From a bacterium (GTDB lineage: Bacteria; Orphanbacterota; Orphanbacteria; Orphanbacterales; Orphanbacteraceae), in NCBI GenBank assembly GCA_025782575.1, contig JALGYY010000009.1, positions 235,906 to 299,905 on the forward strand: 64,000 bases of DNA, written 5' to 3'. Below, one piece after another: positions 1-9,993 of the stretch (position 1 is its first letter; every line of letters starts with the position of its first letter). The translations under genes and the position numbers were made by a program. The notes under the pieces were generated by a model. It was not told the origin of the DNA. It worked only from the letters and a program-made list of their open reading frames with translations, and made no database searches.

Positions 1-2
1 GT

Positions 3-356
3 CAACTGGAAGAGGCGGGTGCAGCCACGGTCATGCCCCTCGGCTCGCCCATCGGGACGAATCGTGGAATCCAGACGAGGGACGCCATTCTGATGATCAT
101 CGCGGAGGCTTCCGTGCCGGTTGTAGTGGATGCAGGGCTTGGAGCTCCGTCACATGCCGCCGATGCGATGGAGTTCGGCGCGGGCGCTGTTCTTGTGAAC
201 ACGGCGATCGCGACGGCAGAGGATCCGGTGGCCATGGCACGAGCATTTCGCCTGGGCACGGAGGCGGGGCGCATGGCCTATCTCGCGGGAACCGCCCGAG
301 AGAAATCGAACGCCGAAGCATCATCACCGCTGACCGGATTTTTGGGAGGCCAGTAG
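3..356 (+). CDS. thiG: Thiazole synthase ThiG, C-terminal part (5' end outside window)
   Basis: The reading frame is open from the window edge and ends at a TAG, so only the last ~117 codons are present. ThiG condenses deoxyxylulose-5-phosphate, dehydroglycine and ThiS thiocarboxylate sulfur into the thiazole phosphate of thiamine. The visible part carries the (beta/alpha)8-barrel end typical of Thi[14 protein letters not shown], the [22 protein letters not shown] stretch with the phosphate-binding GxGxPSxAA loop, then [10 protein letters not shown]. The tail with [11 protein letters not shown] matches the usual ThiG C terminus. It is followed 10 nt later by thiH, so the two are co-transcribed. 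The identification rests on strong motif recognition; the upstream active-site lysine lies outside the window. Confidence 0.95.
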   Translation, partial: QLEEAGAATVMPLGSPIGTNRGIQTRDAILMIIAEASVPVVVDAGLGAPSHAADAMEFGAGAVLVNTAIATAEDPVAMARAFRLGTEAGRMAYLAGTAREKSNAEASSPLTGFLGGQ

Positions 357-366
357 ACGGAATACG

Positions 367-1482
367 ATGACCGATCTTATTGAAACTCTAGATCGATTTC
401 CGGCCGATGCCATGATTGCGGAAGCGGAGAAATCGACGGAATATGACGTTCGTGCGGTTCTGGCGAAGGAATTCCGGGATGTCCGGGATCTCGCGATTCT
501 ACTGTCTCCGGCAGGAGCGGTCTTACTCGAAGAGCTTGCTGTCGCCGCCTCCCTGCTTACGACGAAACGATTCGGCCGGACGGTGCTTCTCTACGCGCCT
601 CTCTACCTGTCCAACGAATGCGTGAATATCTGTACCTATTGCGGCTTTCGGCGGGACATCGATGTGGCTCGGTCCACGCTCGCACCTGAAACGGTCGAAA
701 AAGAAGCTATATATTTAATTGATCAGGGCTTCAAGCATCTGCTGCTCGTCTCAGGAGAACATCCGAAGTGGGTCGGCCGGGATTACATGGTCAATGTTAT
801 CCGCCTGATTCGAAAGAGGGTGCCGTCGGTCTCCATCGAAATTGAGCCGCTGACAGAAGATGGCTATCGCACAATGGTGGATGCGGGAGCGGATGGTGTA
901 ACGGTTTATCAGGAAGTATACGATCGGAAGCTCTACGCGGAATATCACACCCACGGACCCAAGAAGAACTATGATGACCGTCTTGGCGCCCCGTCACGAG
1001 CCGCTCGCGCGCGGGTCCGCCGCGTCGGGATCGGATCACTGCTCGGACTTGCTCCCTGGCGGCCCGAAATCCTGAAAGTTGCGCTTCATGCGGGACATCT
1101 CATGAAAGACTACTGGCGGACCCACGTATCGATCAGCTTTCCCCGGATCCGTGAGGCGGCAAGCGGTTTTCATGCAGCGTACACCGTCTCAGACAGAGAT
1201 CTCGCACAGATGATCTGCGCACTCAGGCTCGTGCTGCCCGATGTGGGCCTCGTTCTTTCTACGCGGGAAAGTCGTGCCCTTCGGGATGGAATGGTCAGGC
1301 TCGGCATCACCCAGATGAGTGCCGGCTCGCGAACCGAACCGGGTGGATATCTCGACCCGGACGAGGCGGAAAGGCAATTCGACGTGAATGACACACGGAG
1401 CCCGGCGGAGGTCGCCGCCAGACTGCATGATCTCGGATTCGAACCGGTCTGGAAGGATTGGGAGGAAGCGCTTCATGGGTGA
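367..1482 (+). CDS. thiH: 2-iminoacetate synthase ThiH (radical SAM)
   Basis: ThiH is the radical SAM tyrosine lyase that makes dehydroglycine (2-iminoacetate) for ThiG in anaerobic-type thiazole synthesis. The 371-residue length is normal for the family. The radical SAM cluster is C85-x3-C89-x2-C92 inside NECVNICTYCGF, and IEIEPLTEDGYRTMVDAGADGVTVYQE matches the barrel interior of ThiH. The C-terminal region has SAGSRTEPGGY, also typical. ATG at 367 follows thiG by 10 nt, and the 3' end overlaps thiS by 8 nt (ATGGGTGA). Use of ThiH rather than the glycine oxidase ThiO fits a lineage with low-oxygen ancestry. Confidence 0.96.
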   Translation: MTDLIETLDRFPADAMIAEAEKSTEYDVRAVLAKEFRDVRDLAILLSPAGAVLLEELAVAASLLTTKRFGRTVLLYAPLYLSNECVNICTYCGFRRDIDVARSTLAPETVEKEAIYLIDQGFKHLLLVSGEHPKWVGRDYMVNVIRLIRKRVPSVSIEIEPLTEDGYRTMVDAGADGVTVYQEVYDRKLYAEYHTHGPKKNYDDRLGAPSRAARARVRRVGIGSLLGLAPWRPEILKVALHAGHLMKDYWRTHVSISFPRIREAASGFHAAYTVSDRDLAQMICALRLVLPDVGLVLSTRESRALRDGMVRLGITQMSAGSRTEPGGYLDPDEAERQFDVNDTRSPAEVAARLHDLGFEPVWKDWEEALHG

Positions 1483-1678
1483 GATCATCGTCAACGGGAA
1501 AACGCGCGCCTGGCCCGTGGCGGCTCCTCTTCCTCGATTGCTCGAGGAGATGGGACTGACCGTCAAATGGGTACTCGTTGAGCGGAACGGGGAACCGGTG
1601 GAACGCGTCGCAATTGGCAGCACCACAATTGAACCGGGCGATCGTCTCGAGATCGCCGCCCCCATGGCGGGGGGTTAG
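1475..1678 (+). CDS. thiS: Sulfur carrier protein ThiS
   Basis: A 67-residue ubiquitin-like protein that begins at the ATG overlapping the thiH stop and ends in MAGG, the C-terminal Gly-Gly that is adenylated by ThiF and converted to a thiocarboxylate. IIVNGK at the N terminus, VLVERNGEPV in the middle and GDRLEIAAPMAGG at the end follow the ThiS pattern closely. It is the last gene of the visible thiGHS run; thiF is not in the window. A longer frame opening at 1388 exists, but its extra N terminus reads as thiH shadow and lacks ThiS character. Confidence 0.93.
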   Translation: MGEIIVNGKTRAWPVAAPLPRLLEEMGLTVKWVLVERNGEPVERVAIGSTTIEPGDRLEIAAPMAGG

Positions 1679-1770
1679 AGAAGCACCACTTCACCCCTCC
1701 GAATTCCAGACATTGATCAACTTCGATGTGAATCGGCGATTGTTGCTGAGGACCGTTTGCCGCCGGTCTG

Positions 1771-1788
1771 ATGTAATTACCATTACAT
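1771..1788. promoter_or_regulatory. Perfect inverted repeat, possible operator
   Basis: ATGTAAT-TACC-ATTACAT gives 7-bp perfect arms around 4 nt in the 288-bp gap between thiS and the secreted protein at 1967. It is AT-rich in a GC-rich neighbourhood, which is typical of a dimeric regulator site. No clear -35/-10 pair is seen beside it. Function is inference. Confidence 0.35.
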
Positions 1789-1966
1789 TAATCGAGGGAT
1801 GTCTCGGGATGCCGATCATTAAATTGATGCCGGTGTTCCGGGAAAACGGGACGATAGACGGACGGAATCGAGGGCCGTTTTCAGGCGCTCGGTCTGTTTG
1901 TCCAATCCTCGTGCTCTCACGGACACCAGGAACGTGCATCAGGAACTGAGCAGCAGGAGGATATCG

Positions 1967-2575
1967 ATGAACAGGCTACTGTCGATTAAACTGGCGGCAT
2001 TTCTCATTCTAATCGGGACTATCCCCGCACAGGCAGTAATTCCCCCCGCATGCATTTCGGGAACAGCGACCGCGACGGCGACACCAGGCCACGCACTCGG
2101 TGACTGGATGTACTGTGTCGATGTCACGTGGGACACGGGCTCACAAGGGCTGAGCCATGCCAATGTCCTGCTCGGCCTCGATTTCTGTCCCTGTGCCTGT
2201 ACCGATTTTCCGTTCGGGGCAGAGGCGATTGCCGGAACCTCGACAGGTGAAGATGGCGACGGCGCATGCACCGTCAACTATCTGGCGGAGTTTCAGTGTG
2301 ACGATCCTTCGATATCCGGAATTGAGGGACCCCTCGTAAAATTCGAGCCCATCAACGGGCAGGATTGTGAACCCGACAAAAGCGGTACGGCTACATTCTG
2401 TTTCTATAGTGATTGGGCGCCGGTTAATGTCGGATCGCCTAATACCCAGTTGATGGTGAAATTTGCGACGAACAGTTGCAGTGGCGAATTGTCCGGGCAG
2501 ATTCCGGGCTGCGAATGCGGCACCACGACAACAGAGAATCAGTCCTGGGGTGGGGTGAAGAATCTCTTCCGGTAA
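1967..2575 (+). CDS. Small secreted cysteine-rich protein of unknown function
   Basis: I do not recognise the family. The start at 1967 is chosen because AGCAGGAGG lies just upstream and because it opens a signal peptide (MNRLLSIKLAAFLILIGTIPAQA). An upstream in-frame start at 1898 would add an unlikely leader. The mature protein (~180 residues) is rich in Cys (CPCAC, DGACTVNY, QDCEP, CECG) and has a repeated G-T-A-T-A start, consistent with an extracytoplasmic beta-sandwich stabilised by disulfides. It ends near the stop of the large minus-strand subtilase (18-bp gap, convergent). Confidence 0.75.
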   Translation: MNRLLSIKLAAFLILIGTIPAQAVIPPACISGTATATATPGHALGDWMYCVDVTWDTGSQGLSHANVLLGLDFCPCACTDFPFGAEAIAGTSTGEDGDGACTVNYLAEFQCDDPSISGIEGPLVKFEPINGQDCEPDKSGTATFCFYSDWAPVNVGSPNTQLMVKFATNSCSGELSGQIPGCECGTTTTENQSWGGVKNLFR

Positions 2576-2593
2576 TCCGACTCGAAACGGGAT

Positions 2594-5500
2594 TTACCGA
2601 ATGAGAACCATCTTGTTTACAGCGTGCTGATCGCCGGCCAGGAGTCGCGAGAAATACACTCCACTCGATACAGGCCGGCCCGACTCGTTCAATCCTCGCC
2701 AGGTCGCTGTGTGGGAGCCTGCCCCCAGCCGGCTGTCGATCAGCTGTTTTACGATTCGTCCCGAGAGTGAATAGATCGAGAGCGATGTTCTGGATTCCGC
2801 CGGCAGATCGAAGCGGATCGTCGTGACCGGGTTGAACGGGTTCGGCGCGTTCTGATAGAGCCGGAACCGAAGAGGGACGCCGCTCTCACTCACACTTGTA
2901 TAGTCGCCGCTCACGTCGACACGAAGCCCGGTCGCTTCGCCCCACACCCCCCCGCTGTCCCGTCCGCGAATCCAGATCGTATCGGCGGGCAGGTCCAGCA
3001 GAGAGACGTCAATCGTATCGATCACCTCGAGAGTCGTCGCTCCCCAGGTGCCGGTCATCGACGTTCCGGAGCCTCCCGGGGCCGGTCCGAGGGACCACTC
3101 CGCCGATTCGATCGTTCCGCCCCCTCGAAGGGAGTCGGAGAGAGTGGCACGTATGATCGCGTTGCCGGGGAGTACGGCGGGATTGGGGCTTACCGAAGCG
3201 GTACCCGCGATCATGCGGGGGCCTCGCCAGTCGTTGCCGGCGAGAGCGAGTGTGAAGTTCGCTCCACTCGAAGAGGCTCCCTTGAGTGGTGGATCGCCAT
3301 CGTCTTCCACTGTCACACGGATACGAGCGGTGGTTCCGTTCGGGACGCCTGCCAGGTTCCAAGAGTAGGGGCCTGGTCCGGCGCCGTCGGCCACCAGGTT
3401 CCACGAGGAGCCTCCGTCGCCGCTCCATTCTATTTTGCGATTACCGACAAAGTAGCCGGCGTCAGTGTCTGTAGTATCGATCCACCCTATGCTTACCGGC
3501 GAAGTCTGAACCAACTCACCCCCCGTAAACGTCGTAAGAGTGACATCGGGATGATCCCTCCCTGCGAGCCACTTCAATGTCTTGTCGAGAACTGTCCCTC
3601 GAGTCAAATCGTCTTCGCTGGAAGCGTTTAGCTGGGCCCACTCAAAGCTGCTGGTCACCCCCATGGAAGGCATTCCTCCCCAGACAGCACTATCGGGTGA
3701 TCCGGCAGGCCCGGGATCGGCCCATTTTATGGCAACTGTCGGACCGAATGTGTCTTTCCATACCGTGCTGCTCGCGCCTGAAAACGGCGCAAGCGTCACT
3801 TCATCACCCGACCCGCCGCTTCGAAACGGAGTATAGAGAATGCCACTGATACTGTAGAGGCCGCTGATCGGATCCCCGTTCATGCCGAAAGCGATGTTCC
3901 AGAATGACGGGTCGGTTGAGAACTGAACCTTGAGCCGGTCGGTCAGCCATGATTCCGAGGCGGCGGACCAGTAACCGGAACCTGGATCGCCGAGGGCCCA
4001 CGCTGCATCGTGCGAAACGAAGAGAAGCCTGCCACCACCGTCGATATACTTGCCGATCGAATCGCGAGCCGTTTCGCTCACCGGCGGGTATTGTTCCCAT
4101 CCCGCCTGCCAGATCACTACAGGATAGCTCCGCATCCCGGTCGTTCGATTGCCGACGGGCGGTATCGCTCCCGTAATTACCGTGCCGTTCCACCCGAAAC
4201 GATCGAACGCGTTCAGATAGCGATCGGTCTCCGGAAACGTCTCGTTCCCTATTACGAGCAGTACATTCGCCCTCTCCGCCGTACCAGCCCGGAACGGTTC
4301 CGCGCCGCCGTTATCGGTCGTTCGGTTCCCCTGGAGGTCGGCGGAGCTGACGGACAGATAGTAGGTCGTATCAGGAAGAAGACCGGTGAGGGGCATGCGA
4401 TGGAGAAGCACCAGATCCGGAGAAGTGACGGAATCGAGCAGAGCGGCGGGGTCGAGACCATAATGAATCGTACAGTCTGACGGCTTGTCGGTCAGCCATT
4501 CGATGACGAGGGACTGATCGCCCGCCTCTATCACATTCGGAGGCCAGAGAACGGGACCATCCAGCAGGATAGAAGCGGTGGCGCTTGTCTGTCCGGCCGG
4601 ATCCGAATCGAGGTAGCTCGCCGCGAGAGTGTCGCCATGGCTGACCGAGATCATTCCGTCCCCCGCCACCGGGGGGGAAGTGGTCGTCGGAAGCGTGCCT
4701 GACCAGATGCCGCCGGAGCCGGTGAGGAGGATGCTTTCGGGCGCCGGTTCGCTGCTCGAAGAGACGAGGACTACCGGAGAAACCACGTTGTTGCCGTCCT
4801 CCACTTGAATTCGAATTGAATCATTCCCCCCGTACGACTGGCGATCGAGCGCAAGCGAAGCGACCCCATCATCGAGCGCCCCGGTAACGACCAGGGCGAA
4901 CGGTTGAGGTCCGAATGGAATCGATGTGCCTGATATTTCAACCGTCCATAGCCCCGGAGCGGGAGAATCGATCAAGACAACTTCTTCGACATTGATCGAG
5001 TCCCGAAACCCGCCGCTGACGGAAAATCCACCGGAGAAAATATTTCCGTAATAGGTCGTTCCATTTCCCGTCACCCGTAGATCGAGATCGTTGACGAGAT
5101 GGGTGGAAGCGGATGGAGTCGAAGGATAGTCATTCCAGACGAGGGCAAGTTCGAGCGGAGTCGATCCGGAGGAGACAGTCAATTCATATATGAATGTCTC
5201 GCCTGTCAGCAAGCCGGGCGATACGTCGGCTACCGCGAGACGTGACGGATCGCCGGGAAAGTAGAGTGCTCCATCGAGATTCAGCCGTCCCCAGCCGATG
5301 TCGTTTGACGGGATCTCGGCATTCGTGACATCGTCCTGACCGGCTGCAAGCAGGACCGCTTTTACGAGTGCGGCGGACGGAGCGAGCGATGGTCCTCCGC
5401 CGAAGCTGCCGCCCGGGTATCGCCCTTCGAGAAAGTACTGGCGGACGAGAGCGGCCGAACCGGCCAGTGAAGGGGCTGACATGCTGGTGCCGTCCAGAAT

Positions 5501-6916
5501 CTGATAGGAGCCGTCCCCCGCCCCTGAAGCGGAATTGAGGCGGGCCGGGGCGCAGAGGGTCGGTTTCAGTCGGCCGTCATCTGTAGGGCCCCGGCTCGTA
5601 TTGGTGTAGAGATCACCGGCGCTGCTTCCATTCTCCGTACCGCCGGCACTGACACAGTTCTTGGCGGCCGCAGGCGAACCGACCGAACCGCTGAATCCCG
5701 AGTTGCCGTTCGAGAAGACGAGCAGAAAATCCTTGTGCTCCCAGACGAAACGATCGACCTGCTCGCAGCGGAAATCGTACGCGCCGTTCGTCGCGGCGCC
5801 CCACGAGTTCGACATGATGCGAGGAGCGCCTGCGCTGTTCCCGGCGTAAACCGCCTCGAAGAGATTGGTGAGATCGAGTGGGAGATGCACTTCGTTTGTC
5901 GTGCCCCCGCCGTCAATAAATAGAACGCGGGCTTCCGGAGCGATGCCGTCGGCGCTGCTCGCTCCCATGCCTTCATCGTTACCAGCCGCGGTGCCCACCG
6001 TATGCGTGCCATGCCAGCTTGCCCCGGCATCATCACCAAAGAGAATGGACGATGTGGAATCCGCTTTCCAGTAGCCGGTCAGTTTCCGGTGGTTCGGATA
6101 GTCGCCGAAAGCCGTAATCGGAAATGCTGGATCGTAAAACATGTCATGCGACGGCCGGACGCCGCTATCGAGGAGAGACATGAGAACGCCGTTCCCCCGA
6201 AGCCCCTGATCCCAGAGCGCACGAAGCTCAGTGACGTCGGTCTGCACAACCCATTGGCACTCGTTGTTATGGAAGAGGGCCGGCTCATGAGGCTCGATCC
6301 AACTCACCTCTTCAAGCGCGGCGATCCCCTGTGTCATTGACCGGCTGATCGATGCGCGGATCAGACCGGGGGCGGTATCGAGGATGACTCCCCCCATCGA
6401 TTCAATCACGCGACCGGGAGATTCAGATTCCGCGCCGGGAAGTAGACGAATGACCGCTTCGAAATGGCCGCCCCACTTTGCCCTTATCTGAAGGGCGGCC
6501 GATAGCTTCGTATCCGGAGTGATACGGGAGACGCCGGTCACGCCGGGTGCACGTGTGAGCTCTGACAATCCTCCCCGGCCTGCGCGGACGAAGTAGGTGT
6601 CGGGCGAGTGATAGGCGAGCGGGACGGCGCCGAGTGCCTCGATCGCGGCACGCCACTCGGGACGAATGGGACCGCGGAACTGCACGAAGCCCTGCTCTGC
6701 CGGAGCCTGATCGCCAGTAGGGATCGCCGTGATCACCACAGTTCCGTTAGAGAGCCGGATTGCTCCGCCACGATCAGGCGGCCGGTCATATCTGGTGCCG
6801 GCAAATCGAAGAAAACCGTCAGCAAAGGAGTTCCCGGCCATCAGAATTCCCACTGCAAGCAACAGGCAAATCGTCAGACAGGTGCGATGCGAAGACACAC
6901 GTCCCCCCGGGGTCAA
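2594..6916 (-). CDS. Giant secreted S8 (subtilisin-like) serine peptidase with FlgD-like C-terminal tail
   Basis: A 1440-residue extracellular protease. After a signal peptide (HRTCLTICLLLAVGILMAG) comes a ~200-residue propeptide-like region, then the S8 domain: Asp near residue 248 (LLDSGVRPSHD), His near 303 (WHGTHTVGTAAGN) and Ser near 478 (GTSMSAPSLAGSAALV). A beta-sandwich follows (proprotein-convertase-P-like, ~560-690), then a fibronectin-III-like stretch (TDKPSDCTIHYG...TTYYLSVSS), a region like a ThuA/GATase1-like fold (VLLVIGNETFPETDRYLNAF), and Ig-like segments. The last ~85 residues carry NAPNPFNPVTTIRFDLP...GRPVSSGVYFSRL, the FlgD/T9SS-type tail seen in FCB-related secreted proteins. 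The annotated start is TTG; GTG at 6898 is an alternative, so the exact N terminus is unsure. Confidence 0.9.
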   Translation of the reverse strand: MTPGGRVSSHRTCLTICLLLAVGILMAGNSFADGFLRFAGTRYDRPPDRGGAIRLSNGTVVITAIPTGDQAPAEQGFVQFRGPIRPEWRAAIEALGAVPLAYHSPDTYFVRAGRGGLSELTRAPGVTGVSRITPDTKLSAALQIRAKWGGHFEAVIRLLPGAESESPGRVIESMGGVILDTAPGLIRASISRSMTQGIAALEEVSWIEPHEPALFHNNECQWVVQTDVTELRALWDQGLRGNGVLMSLLDSGVRPSHDMFYDPAFPITAFGDYPNHRKLTGYWKADSTSSILFGDDAGASWHGTHTVGTAAGNDEGMGASSADGIAPEARVLFIDGGGTTNEVHLPLDLTNLFEAVYAGNSAGAPRIMSNSWGAATNGAYDFRCEQVDRFVWEHKDFLLVFSNGNSGFSGSVGSPAAAKNCVSAGGTENGSSAGDLYTNTSRGPTDDGRLKPTLCAPARLNSASGAGDGSYQILDGTSMSAPSLAGSAALVRQYFLEGRYPGGSFGGGPSLAPSAALVKAVLLAAGQDDVTNAEIPSNDIGWGRLNLDGALYFPGDPSRLAVADVSPGLLTGETFIYELTVSSGSTPLELALVWNDYPSTPSASTHLVNDLDLRVTGNGTTYYGNIFSGGFSVSGGFRDSINVEEVVLIDSPAPGLWTVEISGTSIPFGPQPFALVVTGALDDGVASLALDRQSYGGNDSIRIQVEDGNNVVSPVVLVSSSSEPAPESILLTGSGGIWSGTLPTTTSPPVAGDGMISVSHGDTLAASYLDSDPAGQTSATASILLDGPVLWPPNVIEAGDQSLVIEWLTDKPSDCTIHYGLDPAALLDSVTSPDLVLLHRMPLTGLLPDTTYYLSVSSADLQGNRTTDNGGAEPFRAGTAERANVLLVIGNETFPETDRYLNAFDRFGWNGTVITGAIPPVGNRTTGMRSYPVVIWQAGWEQYPPVSETARDSIGKYIDGGGRLLFVSHDAAWALGDPGSGYWSAASESWLTDRLKVQFSTDPSFWNIAFGMNGDPISGLYSISGILYTPFRSGGSGDEVTLAPFSGASSTVWKDTFGPTVAIKWADPGPAGSPDSAVWGGMPSMGVTSSFEWAQLNASSEDDLTRGTVLDKTLKWLAGRDHPDVTLTTFTGGELVQTSPVSIGWIDTTDTDAGYFVGNRKIEWSGDGGSSWNLVADGAGPGPYSWNLAGVPNGTTARIRVTVEDDGDPPLKGASSSGANFTLALAGNDWRGPRMIAGTASVSPNPAVLPGNAIIRATLSDSLRGGGTIESAEWSLGPAPGGSGTSMTGTWGATTLEVIDTIDVSLLDLPADTIWIRGRDSGGVWGEATGLRVDVSGDYTSVSESGVPLRFRLYQNAPNPFNPVTTIRFDLPAESRTSLSIYSLSGRIVKQLIDSRLGAGSHTATWRGLNESGRPVSSGVYFSRLLAGDQHAVNKMVLIR

Positions 6917-7085
6917 TCAGTCCAGAATGTCAGGATCGCGGCAAGAATCTCGATGCTATCAGTCTGAATTACGATAGGTCAACAGATGGGGAACTGTTTT
7001 TGATCGATTTGCACCGATTCTTTCATACCGCACGATCTACGGCATAGTATCGGCGCTCATGTTCCGGACTTGAGCGGGTGAGGGA

Positions 7086-9032
7086 CTACTGTCCCTTCCT
7101 GAGCCGGTCCAGAATGGACCGATCCTCGAGCGTGGTGGTGTCGCCTGTCGTCTCTCTCCCGGCGGCGATGTCACGCAACAACCGGCGCATGATCTTCCCG
7201 CTCCTCGTCTTCGGAAGGCTCTCAGTGAATCGAATTTCATCCGGCCGGGCGATCCCGCCGATCTGCTTCACCACGTGCGCTTTCAGCTCGTCGGAGAGAG
7301 CTTCATCGACTTCGATGCCTGACTCGACCGTCACGAACGCGGCGATCACTTCCCCTTTGATTTCGTCCGGTTTTCCCACAACCGCCGCCTCAGCCACTTT
7401 GGGATGGCTGACGAGAGCGCTTTCAACTTCCATTGTTCCGAGCCGGTGGCCGGAAATATTGATGACGTCATCGACGCGGCCCATGATCCAGTAATAGCCG
7501 TCCTCGTCACAGCGTGCACCGTCCCCTGTGAAGTATGAACCCTTCACCTGGCTCCAGTACTGGTTCCGATAGCGATCGTCATCGCCATAGATCGTGCGCA
7601 ACATCGAGGGCCACGGTTCGCGGAGGACAAGAAAGCCCCCCTTTCCTGGAGGAACGGCGCTTCCGTCGGGGCCGACGATTTCAGGCACAACGCCCGGCAG
7701 CGGTCTCGTTGCCGAACCGGGTTTGGTGCTCGTCGCGCCGGGAAGGGGAGAGATCATGATGGCTCCCGTTTCGGTCTGCCACCACGTGTCGACTATGGGA
7801 CAACGCTTCCCGCCGATTACGGAGTGGTACCACATCCACGCTTCCGGATTAATCGGCTCTCCCACTGTACCGAGCAATCGGAGCGAAGAAAGATCATGTC
7901 GGTCCGGCCACTGCTCGCCCCATTTGACGAACGCGCGGATGGCGGTCGGCGCGGTATAAAAAATCGTTACTTTGTATTTCTCGATAATCTGCCAGAAGCG
8001 ATCGGCTTCCGGCCAGTTGGGCGCCCCTTCGTACATCACCGTTGTGGCCCCGTTTGCAAGAATTCCGTAGACCACATAGCTGTGGCCGGTGACCCAGCCG
8101 ATGTCTGCCGTGCACCAGTATGTATCCTCTTCTTTCAAGTCGAACACCCACTTCGACGTAACGTATGTGCCCACCATGTAACCGCCGGTAGTGTGCATGA
8201 CCCCTTTCGGCTTCCCGGTAGATCCGCTCGTGTAGAGGATGTAGAGGGGGTGCTCCGAATCGAGAGGTTCGGCGGGGCAATCGGCATCCACCGCCTCCAT
8301 CAGTTCATGCCACCAGTGATCCCGCTCCGGGTGAAAAGAAACGCTTCCTCCGGTGCGTTTGTAGACGACAACATTTTCGATACAAGGACTTTTGGTGACC
8401 GCTTCGTCAACCGTCTCTTTCAGCGGGACGATTTTACCCCGGCGGTACCCCCCGTCGGCAGTGATGACGAGTTTGGCGCTGGCATCGTTGATACGGTCGG
8501 CGAGCGCTTCCGCACTGAACCCGCCGAAGACGATCGAGTGAGGTGCCCCGATACGGGCGCAGGCGAGCATGGCGATCGCCAGTTCCGGAACCAGCGGCAT
8601 GTAGATCGCTACCCGGTCCCCTTTCTCGATTCCGAGCCGCTTCAAGACATTGGCGAACCGACAGACTTCATGGTGCAACATCTGGAACGTCAGTACACGA
8701 GTGTCGCCCGGTTCCCCCTCCCAGATTATGGCCGCTTTGTTCCGCCGCCAGGACTCGAGATGGACGTCCAGACAGTTGTAGGACAGATTGGTCTTCCCTT
8801 CCACGAACCATTCGGCGTGCGGAGGATTCCATCGAAGCACTTCTGTCCATGGCTGGAACCAGTGAAGCTCACGGGCGATATTCGACCAGAATGAATCCCG
8901 GTTCTCGATACTCTCTTTGTAGAGTTTTTCATATTCCTCGATGGAGCCGATTCGGGCACGCGACTGAAATTCGGCCGGTGGTTCGAATCGTCTGGATTCT
9001 TTTAACAGTGAATCGATATCTTTCCGGGACAT
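7086..9032 (-). CDS. acs: Acetyl-CoA synthetase (acetate--CoA ligase, AMP-forming)
   Basis: Activates acetate to acetyl-CoA through acetyl-AMP in the cytoplasm. The 648-residue length is standard. The adenylate-forming P-loop [19 protein letters not shown] lies near residues 266-284, and [19 protein letters not shown], ending in the family GDGA...[20 protein letters not shown], is intact. The C-terminal catalytic, acetylatable lysine is in [11 protein letters not shown] (~612). ATG at 9032 is preceded by GGAGGAGACC. It is a monocistronic gene with a plausible promoter of its own at 9069-9097. A short inverted repeat AGGGAC-TACT-GTCCCT straddles the stop codon. Confidence 0.97.
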   Translation of the reverse strand: MSRKDIDSLLKESRRFEPPAEFQSRARIGSIEEYEKLYKESIENRDSFWSNIARELHWFQPWTEVLRWNPPHAEWFVEGKTNLSYNCLDVHLESWRRNKAAIIWEGEPGDTRVLTFQMLHHEVCRFANVLKRLGIEKGDRVAIYMPLVPELAIAMLACARIGAPHSIVFGGFSAEALADRINDASAKLVITADGGYRRGKIVPLKETVDEAVTKSPCIENVVVYKRTGGSVSFHPERDHWWHELMEAVDADCPAEPLDSEHPLYILYTSGSTGKPKGVMHTTGGYMVGTYVTSKWVFDLKEEDTYWCTADIGWVTGHSYVVYGILANGATTVMYEGAPNWPEADRFWQIIEKYKVTIFYTAPTAIRAFVKWGEQWPDRHDLSSLRLLGTVGEPINPEAWMWYHSVIGGKRCPIVDTWWQTETGAIMISPLPGATSTKPGSATRPLPGVVPEIVGPDGSAVPPGKGGFLVLREPWPSMLRTIYGDDDRYRNQYWSQVKGSYFTGDGARCDEDGYYWIMGRVDDVINISGHRLGTMEVESALVSHPKVAEAAVVGKPDEIKGEVIAAFVTVESGIEVDEALSDELKAHVVKQIGGIARPDEIRFTESLPKTRSGKIMRRLLRDIAAGRETTGDTTTLEDRSILDRLRKGQ

Positions 9033-9068
9033 GGTCTCCTCCGTGGATATTCGATGGGTGAGAAACCG

Positions 9069-9097
9069 ATTCTGGCACGACCGGTTGGGTCCGTCAA
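9069..9097 (-). promoter_or_regulatory. Predicted sigma-70-type promoter for acs
   Basis: Read on the minus strand: TTGACG (9097-9092), a 17-nt spacer, CAGAAT (9074-9069), about 37 nt upstream of the acs start. The -35 matches 5/6 and the -10 matches 4/6 of the E. coli consensus. Eye-based prediction only. Confidence 0.4.
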
Positions 9098-9157
9098 GGT
9101 TCGGGGAGGGAAGGACTGATTGGATTGGGAGGCGATTGGTATTAACATGAGTCTCTC

Positions 9158-9970
9158 ATGTCGACCCGAATCCTCATTCTAATTCTATCGGTTGCCTCAC
9201 TTTTCCCCGTCTCAGATGCTTTTGCCCAGAACTATCCCGCATCGAGGGGAGCGGTAAACGACTTCGCGGGGGTCCTGTCGCCGGGGACTGAACAAAAGGG
9301 AGAAGCACTCGCAATAGAAGTTCACGAAAAAACGGGGGCCGCGATCGTAGCCGTAGTGGTCCGTTCGCTCGAGGAAGTGAGTATTGAGGAGTATGCGGTT
9401 GAGCTCTTCGAGCGTTGGGGGATCGGTGAACGCGGAAGGGATCGAGGTGTGCTCCTGCTCCTTTCCGTTGAAGAGCGCCGGCTACGTATCGAAGTCGGAT
9501 ATGGCCTGGAGGGGATCATCCCCGACGGCCGGGCGGGGTCGATCCGCGACAGATATGTTGTCCCCCATCTCAGGCATGACGACTGGGACGCCGGGGTGCT
9601 CGGCGGTATGGCCGCTCTCGCCCAGTTGATTCTCGACGCGAACGGCGTGGAAGGAGGAAGGCCGTCGACAACATCTGATCGCGACCCGGAATCGGCGCAA
9701 TTTCGAAAGGCCCTCTTCGGTCTCTTTCTGATACTGGTCCTTGCTGTTCTGGTCTATACGATTGCGGAACGACCGGGGAGAGGGGGCCGATACATCAGGA
9801 CCCGTCGGGGTCGGATTCGGCGGTGGGGTGGCTACGTGGGTACAGGAGGTAGTTTCGGTTCGTGGGGTGGCGGCTTCGGCGGCTTCGGTGGCGGTGGCGG
9901 AGGAAGCGGCGGCTTCAGCGGATTCGGCGGTGGAATGAGCGGCGGCGGCGGTGCGAGCGGCAGCTTCTGA
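9158..9970 (+). CDS. TPM-domain (YgcG/psb32-like) membrane protein
   Basis: A 270-residue protein with signal peptide (RILILILSVASLFPVSDAFA), then a TPM domain (residues ~30-170: VNDFAGVLSPGTEQKGEALAIEV, WGIGERGRDRGVLLLLSV, RIEVGYGLEGIIPD), one membrane helix (FGLFLILVLAVLVYTIA) and a Gly/Ser-rich tail ending GASGSF. This is the classic TPM_phosphatase architecture. TPM proteins are repeatedly found with LemA, and here lemA lies two genes downstream; the pair is thought to act at the envelope, but the biochemical role is unsettled. The gene opens a tight run with the nucleotidyltransferase (23 nt downstream). Confidence 0.9.
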   Translation: MSTRILILILSVASLFPVSDAFAQNYPASRGAVNDFAGVLSPGTEQKGEALAIEVHEKTGAAIVAVVVRSLEEVSIEEYAVELFERWGIGERGRDRGVLLLLSVEERRLRIEVGYGLEGIIPDGRAGSIRDRYVVPHLRHDDWDAGVLGGMAALAQLILDANGVEGGRPSTTSDRDPESAQFRKALFGLFLILVLAVLVYTIAERPGRGGRYIRTRRGRIRRWGGYVGTGGSFGSWGGGFGGFGGGGGGSGGFSGFGGGMSGGGGASGSF

Positions 9971-9993
9971 TCGACTATTGAAAAGGAGACAGA

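Noticed and set aside
7824-8894. Long plus-strand open frame (356 codons) over acs
   Set aside because: It is antisense to acs, whose motifs are intact on the other strand. The frame has no recognisable domain or ribosome site and owes its length to GC-rich codon bias.
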